From the NCBI GenBank assembly GCA_008921705.1, contig VFFE01009182.1, positions 3,317,444 to 3,381,443 on the forward strand: a stretch of 64,000 nt of DNA, in the 5' to 3' direction. This DNA comes from Burhinus oedicnemus (lineage: Eukaryota; Chordata; Aves; Charadriiformes; Burhinidae). Position numbers and translations under genes: made by a program. Position 1 is the first letter of the stretch. Every line of letters begins with the position of its first letter. The notes under the pieces are model-generated. The model saw only the letters and a list, made by a program, of their open reading frames with translations. It made no database searches and had not been told where the DNA came from. Positions 1-11,170 of the stretch are shown here, one piece after another.

Positions 1-1300
1 TTCTGATTCATTAGTATTTTTGTGCATTCCTGGATAATTATGTCCTAAGCATCCATAAACTGAAAATGGTCTCTAATGCAAAGGCAAAACTTGCAGAACA
101 TTGGGCACCAACTGGAAAACGATTTTATTTCAGCTACCAGTGGATGATTACTAATAACACAGATTTACTTTGTCTTCGTGTTCAGAATACTTACACGTTT
201 TTGTAAGCCGTCTACTCAGAATTTATAAATAGGAAATAAAATAACCCTCGAAAGCCAAACAACTTCTTCTCCTTGTCGCCATATGCTGCATCTTTTCCCC
301 CTAGGTTTTGTATACTCTGTCTGCTGAAGAATGGTGTCTTTTCTTTTCATGTTGCTCTGTCGGCGGTCATAACAGCTATTCTCTTCATGAATATGTAAAT
401 CCCATGCATAAAATCAGAAAAATTAGCATGGCGATTCCCACTATAGAATGTGCCCAATTATGTCTGTCTAATACGTGAATAGTGATGATTTAATCTTTTG
501 ACTATATGAGCGGATTCAGGTACTGTTACAAGAGATGCTGTAATTACAGAATACCCAAACACGCAAGCTGGATGCGTGCACATGCTGGGGGATCATCGGG
601 CTTTTAACAAGAACTGGGCATCTGATGCGTGGCTGTGATGGAGTGCGCGCAGATTCATTTACAGGCGCTTGCTCTGATGGTTAGTGACACGGGAGAAAAA
701 TGCCCTAGGTCCGCGATACCCTTCCCCTTACTCACTGAGACTCATTTGCATTTGAAATTTTTTTTTAGTTCTTCCTGAATGCTTACAATTAGAACGGAAC
801 GAAGAAAAGTTTGGATAAATAAAGGGAGAAAACGGTGACCGTATTTGCTAGGCGTCCTTAACTCATTTGGTTTATCAGGAATGGGTGCTGGAGGGGGGAG
901 GAAGGACATGCAGAAAACAAAAACAAAAAGGCACCACCAGCAATTGATGCATTTTTGTATTTAAATAAGCAGGCGTGCTCATGCATATTTATATGACGTG
1001 CATGCCTATGCGCCGCTCTGAGCAGTGGCACTGCGGCTCGGCTGCAGTAATTAGGCTGATGTAATTATAGCAAAACAAAGCAAGCTTAGGCTGATTTTTT
1101 TTTTTTTCCCCATACAGTGGGAACATTAAAGACATATGCATATTCCAGTGTACAAAAAATGAACCTGAACTGCTGTCAGGGGCTAGGAGGACAGTGTGGC
1201 CAGTGCACCTATTGTGTCACTGCTGTAGAAAGCAGCTTAGCGATTGGCCACTGTCTGCAGCACATAATACTGACTGGTTATAAAGGACTTGTCTAGAGGA
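1..1300. promoter_or_regulatory. Candidate conserved noncoding / enhancer cluster
   Basis: There is no credible reading frame here. The sequence is richer in CpG and in homeodomain/POU-type sites than the DNA that follows. Visible sites are an octamer ATTTGCAT at 744-751, a CRE-like TGACGTG at 994-1000, a 13-bp palindrome GCAGTGGCACTGC at 1022-1034, and two TAATTA cores at 1048-1053 and 1062-1067. CpG-containing runs also occur near 360, 650 and 1010-1040. Such mixed, low-repeat, site-dense sequence is typical of enhancers near developmental regulators. That function is inferred. Without an alignment it could be ordinary intergenic DNA. Confidence 0.35.
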
Positions 1301-1390
1301 AAGCCTGTAGGTACTCCATTGTCTGGCAAAGTTGATATGACTGCATTCTTTTTGCAGGGGGTCAGACAGCTGAACTGTAAAAGCTGCACA

Positions 1391-1446
1391 GATTTTTTTT
1401 TTTTTTTTCTTCTTCCTCTGTCTCTCTCTCTCTCTCTCTGTCTCTT
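1391..1446. repeat. Poly-T plus (TC)n simple repeat
   Basis: A run of 16 T (1393-1408) leads into a TC-dinucleotide tract (about 1416-1446). It is a polypyrimidine microsatellite on the plus strand. Short open frames on both strands across it are low-complexity artefacts (poly-Lys or Ser-Leu repeats). Confidence 0.9.
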
Positions 1447-1624
1447 CCATACAGCATTTTTCTTTCATGCCCTGTCTCAGTTTGCATAGTTAAAGAGCAT
1501 GCTAATTAAGATCCCTTGTCTTAACCTGAAAATAATGACTCGGATGTAAAAAGAAAACTGGCGATAATTTAAAATATTCCTGCGTAGTACCAAGATATCA
1601 GTTACCGTTCTAGGGGAAAAAAAA

Positions 1625-1720
1625 TGAAGATTTTTTTTTTTTTTTGTAATCAAGGTAAACAAAGAAGAGTTATTGCTTCTCTTTCTTCCTTTCTTTCATT
1701 CTTTTTTTTTTTTTTTTTTT
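1625..1720. repeat. Polypyrimidine tracts (T15, CTTT-rich, T19)
   Basis: T15 lies at about 1631-1645. A CTTT/CTTC-rich stretch follows from 1678 and ends in T19 at 1702-1720. No polyadenylation signal, target-site duplication or retrocopy body is visible beside the T-runs, so they are listed as simple sequence and not as a reversed retrocopy tail. Confidence 0.8.
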
Positions 1721-1889
1721 AAACCAATGATGCTGTGCTATTGCAGGTCAGATAATGTTTTATTTCAGAAAGTGTGCTAGCTACATAATTTAAAAGTCCA
1801 CAAATCAGTTGCAATTTAGTGCTTATTAATCCTTCTTAGGATGTAATTCGGTGAAAGAACTGCTTTAAAAAAATTCTTTTCTGTATTAT

Positions 1890-2200
1890 AGACGGATCTA
1901 ACAACGCAGTCTGGGCTCCGTGCCAAAGGCTGGTATTTCACAGCAGCGACCGCCTTACAGATGAGCTGTGGGAAGCAGGAGGGAGACTCTCTTAGGGTGC
2001 CACTACTATGGAGACACAGCTGGGCTGAACAAGATTTGCTTCAAACGACAACAAGAGAGACAGAAAGTGTCTGGTTCGACCGCTGCCCAAGCAGGCAGTA
2101 ACCAGAAGAGCTAGCAGCCAATCCGGCCATGCTGCACTGTTCGAAACCAGCTCTACATCCCAGCCAATCAGTGACATCACTGGTGAGAAACTCATTTACA
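1890..2200. promoter_or_regulatory. Candidate regulatory element with two CCAAT boxes
   Basis: This interval is less AT-rich and holds several CpGs. CCAAT occurs at 2118-2122 and again at 2164-2168 as CCAATCA, followed at once by a TGACATCA CRE-like site near 2172. Paired CCAAT boxes with a CRE-like site resemble a proximal promoter, but no TATA box, initiator or transcript end can be shown. A GGTGAG splice-donor-like string follows near 2182. Either a promoter for an unannotated noncoding RNA or a distal enhancer would fit, and both readings are inference. Confidence 0.25.
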
Positions 2201-2240
2201 TCATGCAGTAATGAACTTTGTTTAACGTATCCTTTTTTCT

Positions 2241-2382
2241 TTTCTTTTTTTTTTTTTTTTCCTCACAGAGATTAGGTCCTCCATTAATTATTCTGCCAGC
2301 ATAATTTGAATCGCTATGCAAAACGGTGGCTACATTTTTCCTGATTTTTTTTTTTAACTATGTGCTGTCTCTGCAGGTAACC
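2241..2382 (+). other. Exon-like interval framed by splice-like signals
   Basis: A T16 polypyrimidine tract (2245-2260) is followed by CCTCACAG ending near 2268, a good splice-acceptor match. About 110 bases on, a CTGCAG/GTAACC junction near 2376 resembles a donor. The interval between contains TTAATTATT and an octamer-like TATGCAAA and has no useful open frame, so it would have to be a noncoding exon. Matches this good arise by chance often in AT/T-rich DNA. Confidence 0.12.
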
Positions 2383-2559
2383 ATGGGCATTGTTCCATTT
2401 TTTTTTCTGTTGGCCCCATAAAACCTTTAAAAGAGTCTTTTATTGTTAATATTGTGCATATATTTTTCTTTCATGTATGTTTGTCTCCTTGTAGTCCTTA
2501 CCTAATGTGGTACTGCTTCCTTCAATTATAGTCTGAGATTACCTTTAACCATCTTGGAA

Positions 2560-2900
2560 GGTAAAAAGGGTGTTGCTGCAGATCGAGTTTGCATCTTTAG
2601 CTGCCATCACGATCTAAGTAGTTATTCTAATGCTTCAGAAATCATTTCGCTATGGCCGTTTTACATATCTGGCTTTCTCTAAAGGTTCTTACATGCATCT
2701 GTTACAACTGAGTGAAGTTCAGTACTGTTATATTTCATTCTTCACCACTTTCAGCCAAGATGTCATTTTATTAATGAATAGAACTGAGATCATTTCTGAA
2801 CAAATTTCACCCCCTTCCTTCCACCTCAACACAATGCACCTGATTTGCATCCATTTACCAGAATAACTGAATACAAGAGCCAGTATGAAAGGAAGTCAAG
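2560..2900. promoter_or_regulatory. Candidate conserved noncoding element
   Basis: This is a low-repeat stretch of mixed composition with several CpGs, an octamer ATTTGCAT at 2843-2850 and ATTAATGAAT-type homeodomain sites near 2770. A 78-codon open frame (2630-2866) crosses it but shows no recognisable domain. Its look and position continue the cluster at 1-2200. Assignment as an enhancer is inference. Confidence 0.25.
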
Positions 2901-5900
2901 GGAGAGCTTGCATACTGCTTCGGGGTATGTTGCAGCAAAGCGAAATATAGAATTTTTGTTTAGCTATTTCTCTTTTTACTTAGGATGTGCTTAATCTACA
3001 CAGAAAAGATTAGATCTTAGCTTGGAAAACTATTTTCTAGCCAGCTTTTCATATTAGGGAATAGATTTGGTGTTTTTTAAAAAAATAATAAACATGCACA
3101 TTTTCTTGAGATGTGTTCAATTATAAATGGAAAACATTTGGGCAAGCCAACATTGTGTTGAACATTTGGATTTAGTTCTTTGTGGGTAAAGTAATTTGTT
3201 GTGCGAACAATTTAAAACCAGCCCAGAATACTGTGGAATGCAGAGATTTCAGACCGCATAATCTAATGAGGCAAGGTTTTGCTCTTCAGTATTCTAATAG
3301 CTGAAACAGAATCAGATATGAGACAAATTCAATATTGTGTTATTAAATTAAAGCTCTATCTATTGCTAGTGGGCTTCAAGAGGTCAACAGTCTTTGGTAA
3401 AGCAAAATTTTATTTAAAGAAGTATTCTGAAATAGCATTTTTGTTACAATGTGATAACTTCCCCCCTCTACGCACACAATAATGTACAATTTGTTTATGG
3501 AGCTTCAGTTATATATTGATCCTTGTAGTCACTTTGAAAATACAGAGGATTTAAACACTAAACCATAGCTCTTTCAATGCATGATGCATTCCATCATCCC
3601 ATCATCAGTATTCTGTGTGCGGCTGTCCTGATTCAGCCACTAGCTCCCCTGCTGCAGATCCTGTAATTTGAATCATGCGTAATAATATATTATCCTACTG
3701 GGGGCCTTCTTTCAGTAGGAGAGTGGTTTTATACCTTCTGCTATAAGAGAACTGTTGGCTTCTTGCCATCTTGTAGCCATTATTCACGGAGGCAATCAAG
3801 ATAGTCTTCCTTAAGGAATAACATCTGCACAACTGCATGTGCCAGAAATATGCAGCCTCCCCTCACGTTATAAATTCGGTTTTCTTGGAAGCAGGAATAT
3901 TTGAGAATACTGGAGCATAAAAACTGGACATTTACAGGAATCCATCAAAAGTGTATTGAATGTACCATGTGCTGAAATCCAGGCTGTGAGGACATTTGGA
4001 GTCACTAACAGGGGCAGAGGAGAAGAAAATAGAAGCTGGTGGCTATTCCGTGGCTCTTGCTAAACTTTTTCATACGCAGGTTATTGACTTAGCTGATGAT
4101 CAGTGCTGTATTAAAAATGTGACATTTTCCTTGCTGACAAGGTAATTTTCTAGCTAATGTGCTGATGGTATGTTGTCAGTTGGGACTGGAGCTGCATTTC
4201 CCAAGTTGAGAATCTAACATTATTTGATGCATTCAACAGGATGCATTATCAGTTAGTAGTGAATGAAGTGAATGAAAAACAGATACAAAAAGGGGCTAAG
4301 GTTGTAGAAAATATGGAAACTTCACAATGAAGTAGCCAATCTCAGAAATACAGAATCTGAGAATACTGTGGAAATACAAGTTTCTGAATTGTATCTGCTG
4401 GTAAAAGATCTGTAGGGCATCTGAAGGCTAGTGAAAGCAGCTGCGTGGGGGCAGAGAAAGAGAAACCCCAGGTGTGTGCAACTCTTATCTTCTATAGAAT
4501 GTGCACCACTGCCACATGTAGTGTATCTACCAACGGTGTGGCCTACTATTTTCTTTTCTTTCATTCACATAAATATCATCCCTCAACCACAAACAAAAAC
4601 CCCCGAGATCTTATTTTTACAAATTTTCTTTTTGTGTAAGCATATAGAGGAGTGGAATTTCGTCTTATGTACAAGTGGTTTCACCATTCCTGTTAGCAAT
4701 AGCAGAGCTGTTATTTTTCTATTAGGGAAGAGAGAGGGGAAGTATTGAGGAGAAAGAGAAGAAAAGCCTGATTTAGCATGTTTATCTCATCCTGAAGCTT
4801 TACATATTCCTCATTGAAGAACAACAATACAACTGTATTAACTAATTCTACACAAGCTGTGTTTATTGCAGTACTATTGAGATGTATAGAGATGGGGGCA
4901 GTCTTCCTGTCATCACCTCCTGTTTTACCTTCTAGAAGAGAGAAATAAGGTCCATAACCTGGCTGAAAATCGGAAGTGCTAATATTTAGGAACAGACATT
5001 CTTCTGAGACTAGAGGAATGATAGTTAAATCAGACTCATCTGGTGGCTGACATTTAAAGAACCTTCTTAGAGGGAAGACATGACCTCAGCGCCTGAATAA
5101 GCTGTCATATTCAAAATACTGTACAAAAAAAGATTGGTATTCTTTAACAAAACAAGGGAAATCCAGTAATGTGGCCTAGAAATAAACTAAAGTTTAGACA
5201 AACAGGTTGGTGGTTACTGCTTACTCCCTGACTCATGCCAAGCTAGTAGTGAGGAAGAAAGGTTCATAGGCTATTGATGCACCATTGAAGAACATCCCTC
5301 CATATAGTCCTTGTGTTTTCAATACTAGGGATCAATAGGAAAAACAATACAAAAGAACGTAATGATTTGTTGGATCACAGGGAGACAAATCATCTTTTGA
5401 TAGCTGAACTCTGCTTTGAAATGAGGAAACAGAGTAGAGCGTGGCATTTCTCATTGTTCATCCTATTTAAAAGAGTTATATCATTCTGGAGGATGAGCCA
5501 GAAAATAACATCCACTGGAAATTACAATGTGTTTCTTTTCTACTTCTGTGAACACATGCATCGTAGTTGATTCTGTTCTTCTGTGCCTGCATTTCTGCTT
5601 TCTGATGAAAATCCTGACAAAAAGTCTATTCAACACATTTCTTCCAAAAAAAAAAGCCTATTATTTCAATATCTGATGTTTCCAAGTAGGAAAGAGGGTA
5701 TACAGACACTGAAATTTGTTTCCTGCCATTACATAGTCTATAAAAATCCTACTTTTTGCAGCTCAAGTTGTACAATCTATAATGAAAACAATGAGATTGG
5801 ATGGCAGAGGTGACTGCTAATGTGACTTACTGCATTTAAATTTTCATGTCATATCTAATTTTTTTATAGTTTAAGAGAATGTTCCTGTTTCCTCAAATAG

Positions 5901-6050
5901 TCAATTTTTAAACAAATTCATTCAAATGGTTCTTAGAATTAAGGGTGACAATACTGGGAAAACACACTAAGAAACCAATAACTTCTGAGTTCTTCCTTCA
6001 AAAATAAAAAGTGCGACTGTGCGAAAGATGTAATTGTTTCTTTTTTGTTG
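2901..6050. other. AT-rich noncoding DNA, no gene seen
   Basis: Open frames are at most about 105 codons, occur on both strands and match no family I recognise. Small items only: a perfect 15-bp palindrome AATGCATGATGCATT at 3576-3590, and a short GTGAATGAA duplication near 4260. Confidence 0.7.
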
Positions 6051-6970
6051 ACCTTTCAGCTGCTACCCTTTAAAAGGCCTGTACATTCTCTCTTTTTGCC
6101 GCATGCTAAATTGAATTGGTTTTAATACTAATGCATAAATCAAGACTAGAATACGCTGCATATATTTACGTAAAGGCAAAGGATATTGAGCGATTAAATA
6201 CACTAGCTTCTTTTATAGTCAACAGTGAAATGGTAGAAAGCTATAGCGAAATATCTGCCTTGCTGAGTGTGGTCTAAAAATCTAGAATAGTACATATATA
6301 TATATTTCATTTGGCATATAAATCTTCTTGGAGTACAGAATGTTTATTATTCTGGTTTTAGCCAGTACTGAGATATATACTTGTCTAAAACTGTGGGTTA
6401 TGTTAATGCTGAATCAAAATACCATCTTGGGTAAACAAGGTCAATTACTATTTTACTGTGACACCTTAGCTTTCCTCACTTTAAATTGGGCTGTGGGAAA
6501 TGGAGTGCAATGGCTATTCTCTGTATGAGAAAAAGCCTGGAAGGGACTGAAAACCGTTTTCTAGAAGCAAGTATAGAAAAGATGGTGAATAATAGGTAAA
6601 GGAGTCATCAGTTGTTCAAGGTCAGTCCTACAATGACTTAAGGGTGATACCGGAAAAGGGGCTCTTTCTTGGCATAAACGCTGCACTGAAATGTCTTCGT
6701 TTTACTGGTGGCTAATGGCAGGGCAGTTGAACAGTGGGCGTTGGACTATGTCACCCTGAAGGCCACCAGAGAGAGGCTTTGATGTGCAAAGCGGTAAACT
6801 GCTGACTTCTGTGGCTGTGTTTTTATTTCTTCTTAGAATTCTTTTCATTTTTCATGTTAGACGTCAATGTTGTATTGCGCTTAGTGAATATTTTGGAATC
6901 CAGACAGATTTTATTAATGCATTTATAATTTTTCATTTTATTCCTGCATTTAAATGAAAGCAGGAAATAT
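6051..6970. promoter_or_regulatory. Patchy candidate conserved noncoding DNA
   Basis: Two sub-stretches look less random than their surroundings: 6060-6140 (homeodomain-like TTTAATACTAATGCATAA) and 6660-6960 (several CpGs, a GACGTC core near 6862, ATTAATGCATTTA near 6915). A (TA)n run lies at about 6294-6305. No coding potential is seen. The call rests on eye inspection only. Confidence 0.18.
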
Positions 6971-9900
6971 CTTGCTATTAGAAAATCCTTAACCAAATAA
7001 ATTTAAGACAAGTGTTTACACTGAGAGAAACTGAGCTCTGTGTTACTTTCCAGCAACTATAAAATTAGGCGCTAATACTTTGTTATGAAAACTATCACAA
7101 CATTTTTGGGAAATGTCTTTAGGAGGATTAAAGAAGTCATACTGACTGGACTGAAAATTGTAGAAGAGTATCATGATTTATAACAGCTTCTGATTGTGAT
7201 CTCATTTGAGGTCATGAAGAAATGAAAGTTATCTCTGAAGGGCAAATTCAGAGAAATATCTTTGCCAAATTCTTAGGTTAGAAGATTAGTGGGGGGTTGG
7301 ATTTCTTTTAACATGAATAAACTAGTCCAAAAGGCCCAATGACACAGACATTTTAAAAAGACTTAGATTGGCAAGATAATTATTAAAGAATATTCAGATG
7401 TCAGGCAATGTATAACCATAAAAAGGGGCAGATGTAAAAAGAGTGGTACAGTTCTGATTAGATATCAGCTGTAGCATGAACCTTGGTATGGAAGCAGTCT
7501 TGCTTTGTTAACAAGGTATGAGCTAATTTACCTTTGCGGCTCGCCTAATTAGCTGAAATAGATCCCTAGTTGAGGTAAATTCAGTTTCACTGGATGACTC
7601 TGCATTGTGCAGTATACATCCAAAATCGCTAAATAGAAGGTCACAAAAACCATGAGCCAAAATTAGCTTGCAAGTTGAGAACCAACCCTCATTCTTATAG
7701 TTACAAGCTAGTATCAAAGTGATTTGACCTGGAAGGAACTTTCTTCATGAGATACCATATTTCATAATTACTTTATATGATATGCACAGACTTCCCGTAC
7801 TGGCTGGAAGTGTCCTTAGTCTGGCAGAGTTTAAATTTTGGGCAGCATTGTACTTGTAAAAAGATAGGTGGAGGGCTTTAACTTTCAGGGCAGAAAGCTT
7901 GAAACTGAATCACTGGGGAGTTTAACCTTACTGCAAGGGCTATGAGTGCAATGTCATTGTTTTGAAATCTATTACTAAACACATCAAAAGCTATTTCTAC
8001 ACTAGTTGAATCCTTGTTGTTGAGTGGTTTCATTCCTGGAAATAAGTATGTATAGAGATGGAAAGATGCACCGATCACAGCCTGCTCAGTATCTGACAGA
8101 GTGTAATCAAGTCTTCTTGTCCACTGCAAAAACAAATGGGTATTTGTTGTCTGTAGAGCTCTTTATCTGTTGGTGGTTTGGAGGACTCTGAGACGGACAG
8201 GAGGCTTTGGGCTGAGGCAGCAATATGAGGATGACTGACCTCTAATATGGGGGTTGTACCAAGGAAGCAAGGCTTGCCTTCTTCTGTTATTAGTTAGCAG
8301 CTTCATCCTTAGGATTTAACTTCGCCTGGACACTAAGAAATCTAGGGGATTATTCTTTTATATTCATCATAAAGGAGATACAGATTTAGGGGCTGCCTGC
8401 TACTAGTTTTCTCAAAGGCTTTGAACAGAGGCCAAATGGCAATAAGAAACATATTTACAACATTTTGGACTTTCCAGGCAAGGTGGAGTGGTGTTTGGTC
8501 CTACTAGGGTTGATACGAGGAGAAACCTATAAGGTCTGTCCTGAAAAACACACTGTAGCTCACTTATGACCATTTTAGTGGATCTGATCTAGTGTGCAGA
8601 ATTTGGAACGTTTTGCAGCTGACAGAGTGGGTTCAGAATTTATAATTGTGCTGGTTGTCCAATGAAAATTACTGTTTCTGTAAACTGAGCTAGCTTTGGG
8701 TAATGTTTGTTACCAAGAATTTTCAAGTTTAAAACAGGTAGGGAACGGAAAATTGATATTCCACTGCAGATCGAGTCACCTCAAAAACAATAAAAATCAC
8801 CTAATGAAAAAATTGTTTTTGAGTTGGTCTGACAAAGCTGCATGTAGCGCATTACTTTAGCATGTCACCTTATCAGAATAGTATTTGGGCTTTTTTATGG
8901 TCCATGCTCAAAACAAACAACAGCAGATATCTTCGTACACACACACACAAAATGGTACTATGGAACTCTTTACTGTGGGAAACTCCTGACTCCAAAAAAT
9001 TACCTTTATTGAAAGGCTGTTTAGTCAAATTCATGGGTGAAAAATCTATGAAGAACGGTTGAATACATTGACATTACCTCTAACTCAGGAAATCCTTGAG
9101 ATGTGAATTGCTGAGGGCTAGGAAGTTATAGCAGGGAAGTATCTCTGTGCGTTTGTCTGTCCTTACTCTTTTCTCTTAGGCATCTTCTGTCAGAGATAGC
9201 ACACTGCACTCTCTGATATGTTACAGTACATGCATTACTAGGTTCCCTGAGGTGCTAAGTATAATACCATTCAAGTTTTCCTCAGTGCTATGTACAGAAA
9301 TCAATTGATTTTAGCTCTAATAAACAAAATATAGTTGAGCAGATGGTATATGCACAAAAATGAAAACAGCAAGCTACTAAATTGTTCTTTTTTGGTATTA
9401 CATTGTGATAATAAAAGAGAGGAATTTTGATGGTGCATGAAGTAAAGCATGTTGAAACACTGTAGTCAATTAAAAAAGATATTTTGGTTTTTGGAATGTT
9501 CAGAGGTCTTTACCAATTATCAGCAAAGCTGAAATATTTCTGCATTTTTAAAGTTTTTTGGAATGTCCCATTCAACATAAAATTTTGAAATTGCTATACT
9601 TTGACCATCTTGTTGATGAAAAAAAATCTGAAATGGTGAAACATCTTGCTACATGAAAAGTTCATATTTTGATAATTTCCAGCAAGCTGCTATATTAGGC
9701 TGTAAGGCTGTATTTCCTTTTCTGTTAACTGAAGGATGCTCTCCTGACCTGCAGCCTGCACATGAAATACCTATGAAACAACCACTGTGTATATGAAATA
9801 GCCTCTTCTTAGATTCCCATTAATTTCTCATACGACATTTATGTTCTATGGCTCTTTCCTGTAGATCACTTCAATTAGCCTGCGATTTTTTGTGAGAGGC

Positions 9901-10500
9901 AGTTATAATGGTTTGGTTCTTTAAGTTATTAAGATATAGTTCATGGCAATACATGAAACATCTTGAAAATGACGTAGATTTACTGTCCACGCAGAGTGGG
10001 CTAAGTACACATAAATGTATGTATTTTTAGTAAAAGCACTCATTGTTAAACCAGCTGCATTAATTGGTCGACAAATCTGAAATTACTTCCTTTTGTTTCT
10101 TGTCCTGCAAAATATGGATGTAGAATTAAGACTATGATAATGATGATTGCCATGCTGAAAACAAATATTTACATTGTAAATAGCACCCAAACACTAATTT
10201 AAGCTGAAAACAAGACTATAAGGATTTGCCAATCTGTTGGTGTTTTGTAAGAAAATATATTTCCATTCGAGTCACTGAACAGCAACAAAGTTCTGTTTCC
10301 ACAATTTTTAGAAAGTTACAATAATCATAAAGCCCTGGAAAATTCTGGGGTTTAATGCTTTTGTGGAAATATTTCTAAATAGTCAACACAGTGTCATTGT
10401 AAAAAATTATAATAATTGCATTTGTGAATTTTTTGCAAGTTCTTTTTGAAGACACAGGGTGGTTTTGTTTCCAATCCAAATTTGTGAGCCAGTTTGGGAG
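6971..10500. other. AT-rich noncoding DNA, no gene seen
   Basis: There is no recognisable exon, RNA gene or interspersed repeat. The one clear simple repeat is an (AC)6 run at about 8937-8948. Confidence 0.7.
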
Positions 10501-10503
10501 CCA

Positions 10504-10525
10504 ACATCAACATGAATGTTGATGT
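10504..10525. other. 22-bp inverted repeat (10-bp arms, 2-nt centre)
   Basis: ACATCAACAT at 10504-10513 is perfectly complementary to ATGTTGATGT at 10516-10525, with only GA between. A partial echo, ATGTTGACAT, follows about 14 bases later. It could be a dimeric protein-binding site or a cruciform. By a rough count, about one palindrome of this quality is expected by chance in 64 kb. Confidence 0.85.
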
Positions 10526-10699
10526 GAATGCAAACCATTATGTTGACATAGTTACATAATTTTAGTATACATATTCATTTTTTGGCGTGTATTTGGAACT
10601 ATATTTGTGTATTTTCAAAAAGTTTTGGCTTAGCTGATTAAATAAAGACCTGCCCCACTGTTGCATTTTCCTATGCCATTCTGATATGTATCTGAAATA

Positions 10700-11170
10700 G
10701 CCTGTGATTTTATCGCATTACCAGTCATTTTCCCCATAGGGGGCTACGATAATCACCTATTCCCTATTGGCCTGTATAGACGTTGTGAGCTATTTGGGGC
10801 AAAACTTGCCTTACTATGATATGTGCTTGTTCAGGGCCCCATACAGGGAGGCCAGTGGAGCATCCTGGGATTCACACTGTGCAAGTCACAGCTGCGGTGT
10901 CAAAAGAAATGGGAATGCTAGGTGGAGAAATGTAGTAAAGAAGGTTATTTTCCAAAAACCTGCTTGCTTTGGTGCTTCTGGCAGACAGTCTTTTAGAAAC
11001 ATGGCTATGATAGGATGCGCAGACACAGCCTGAAATGCCAGCCCAAACAAGGGCTGAGCAGTCATTTATACTCTGATACCTTCCCCTTGTCGGAAGCCAG
11101 AGGTCTACAGCTGCCCGTGAACAGGCATTGGAGTGGGCTGGGTATGTGAGACATCATGTCACTGGCAACT
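10700..11170. other. GC-richer unique patch
   Basis: Base composition rises clearly above the AT-rich flanks. An 88-codon plus-strand open frame (10767-11033) crosses it but has no recognisable domain, no splice context and no homologue that I recall. It may be a conserved noncoding element or an old unrecognised repeat. Confidence 0.3.
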
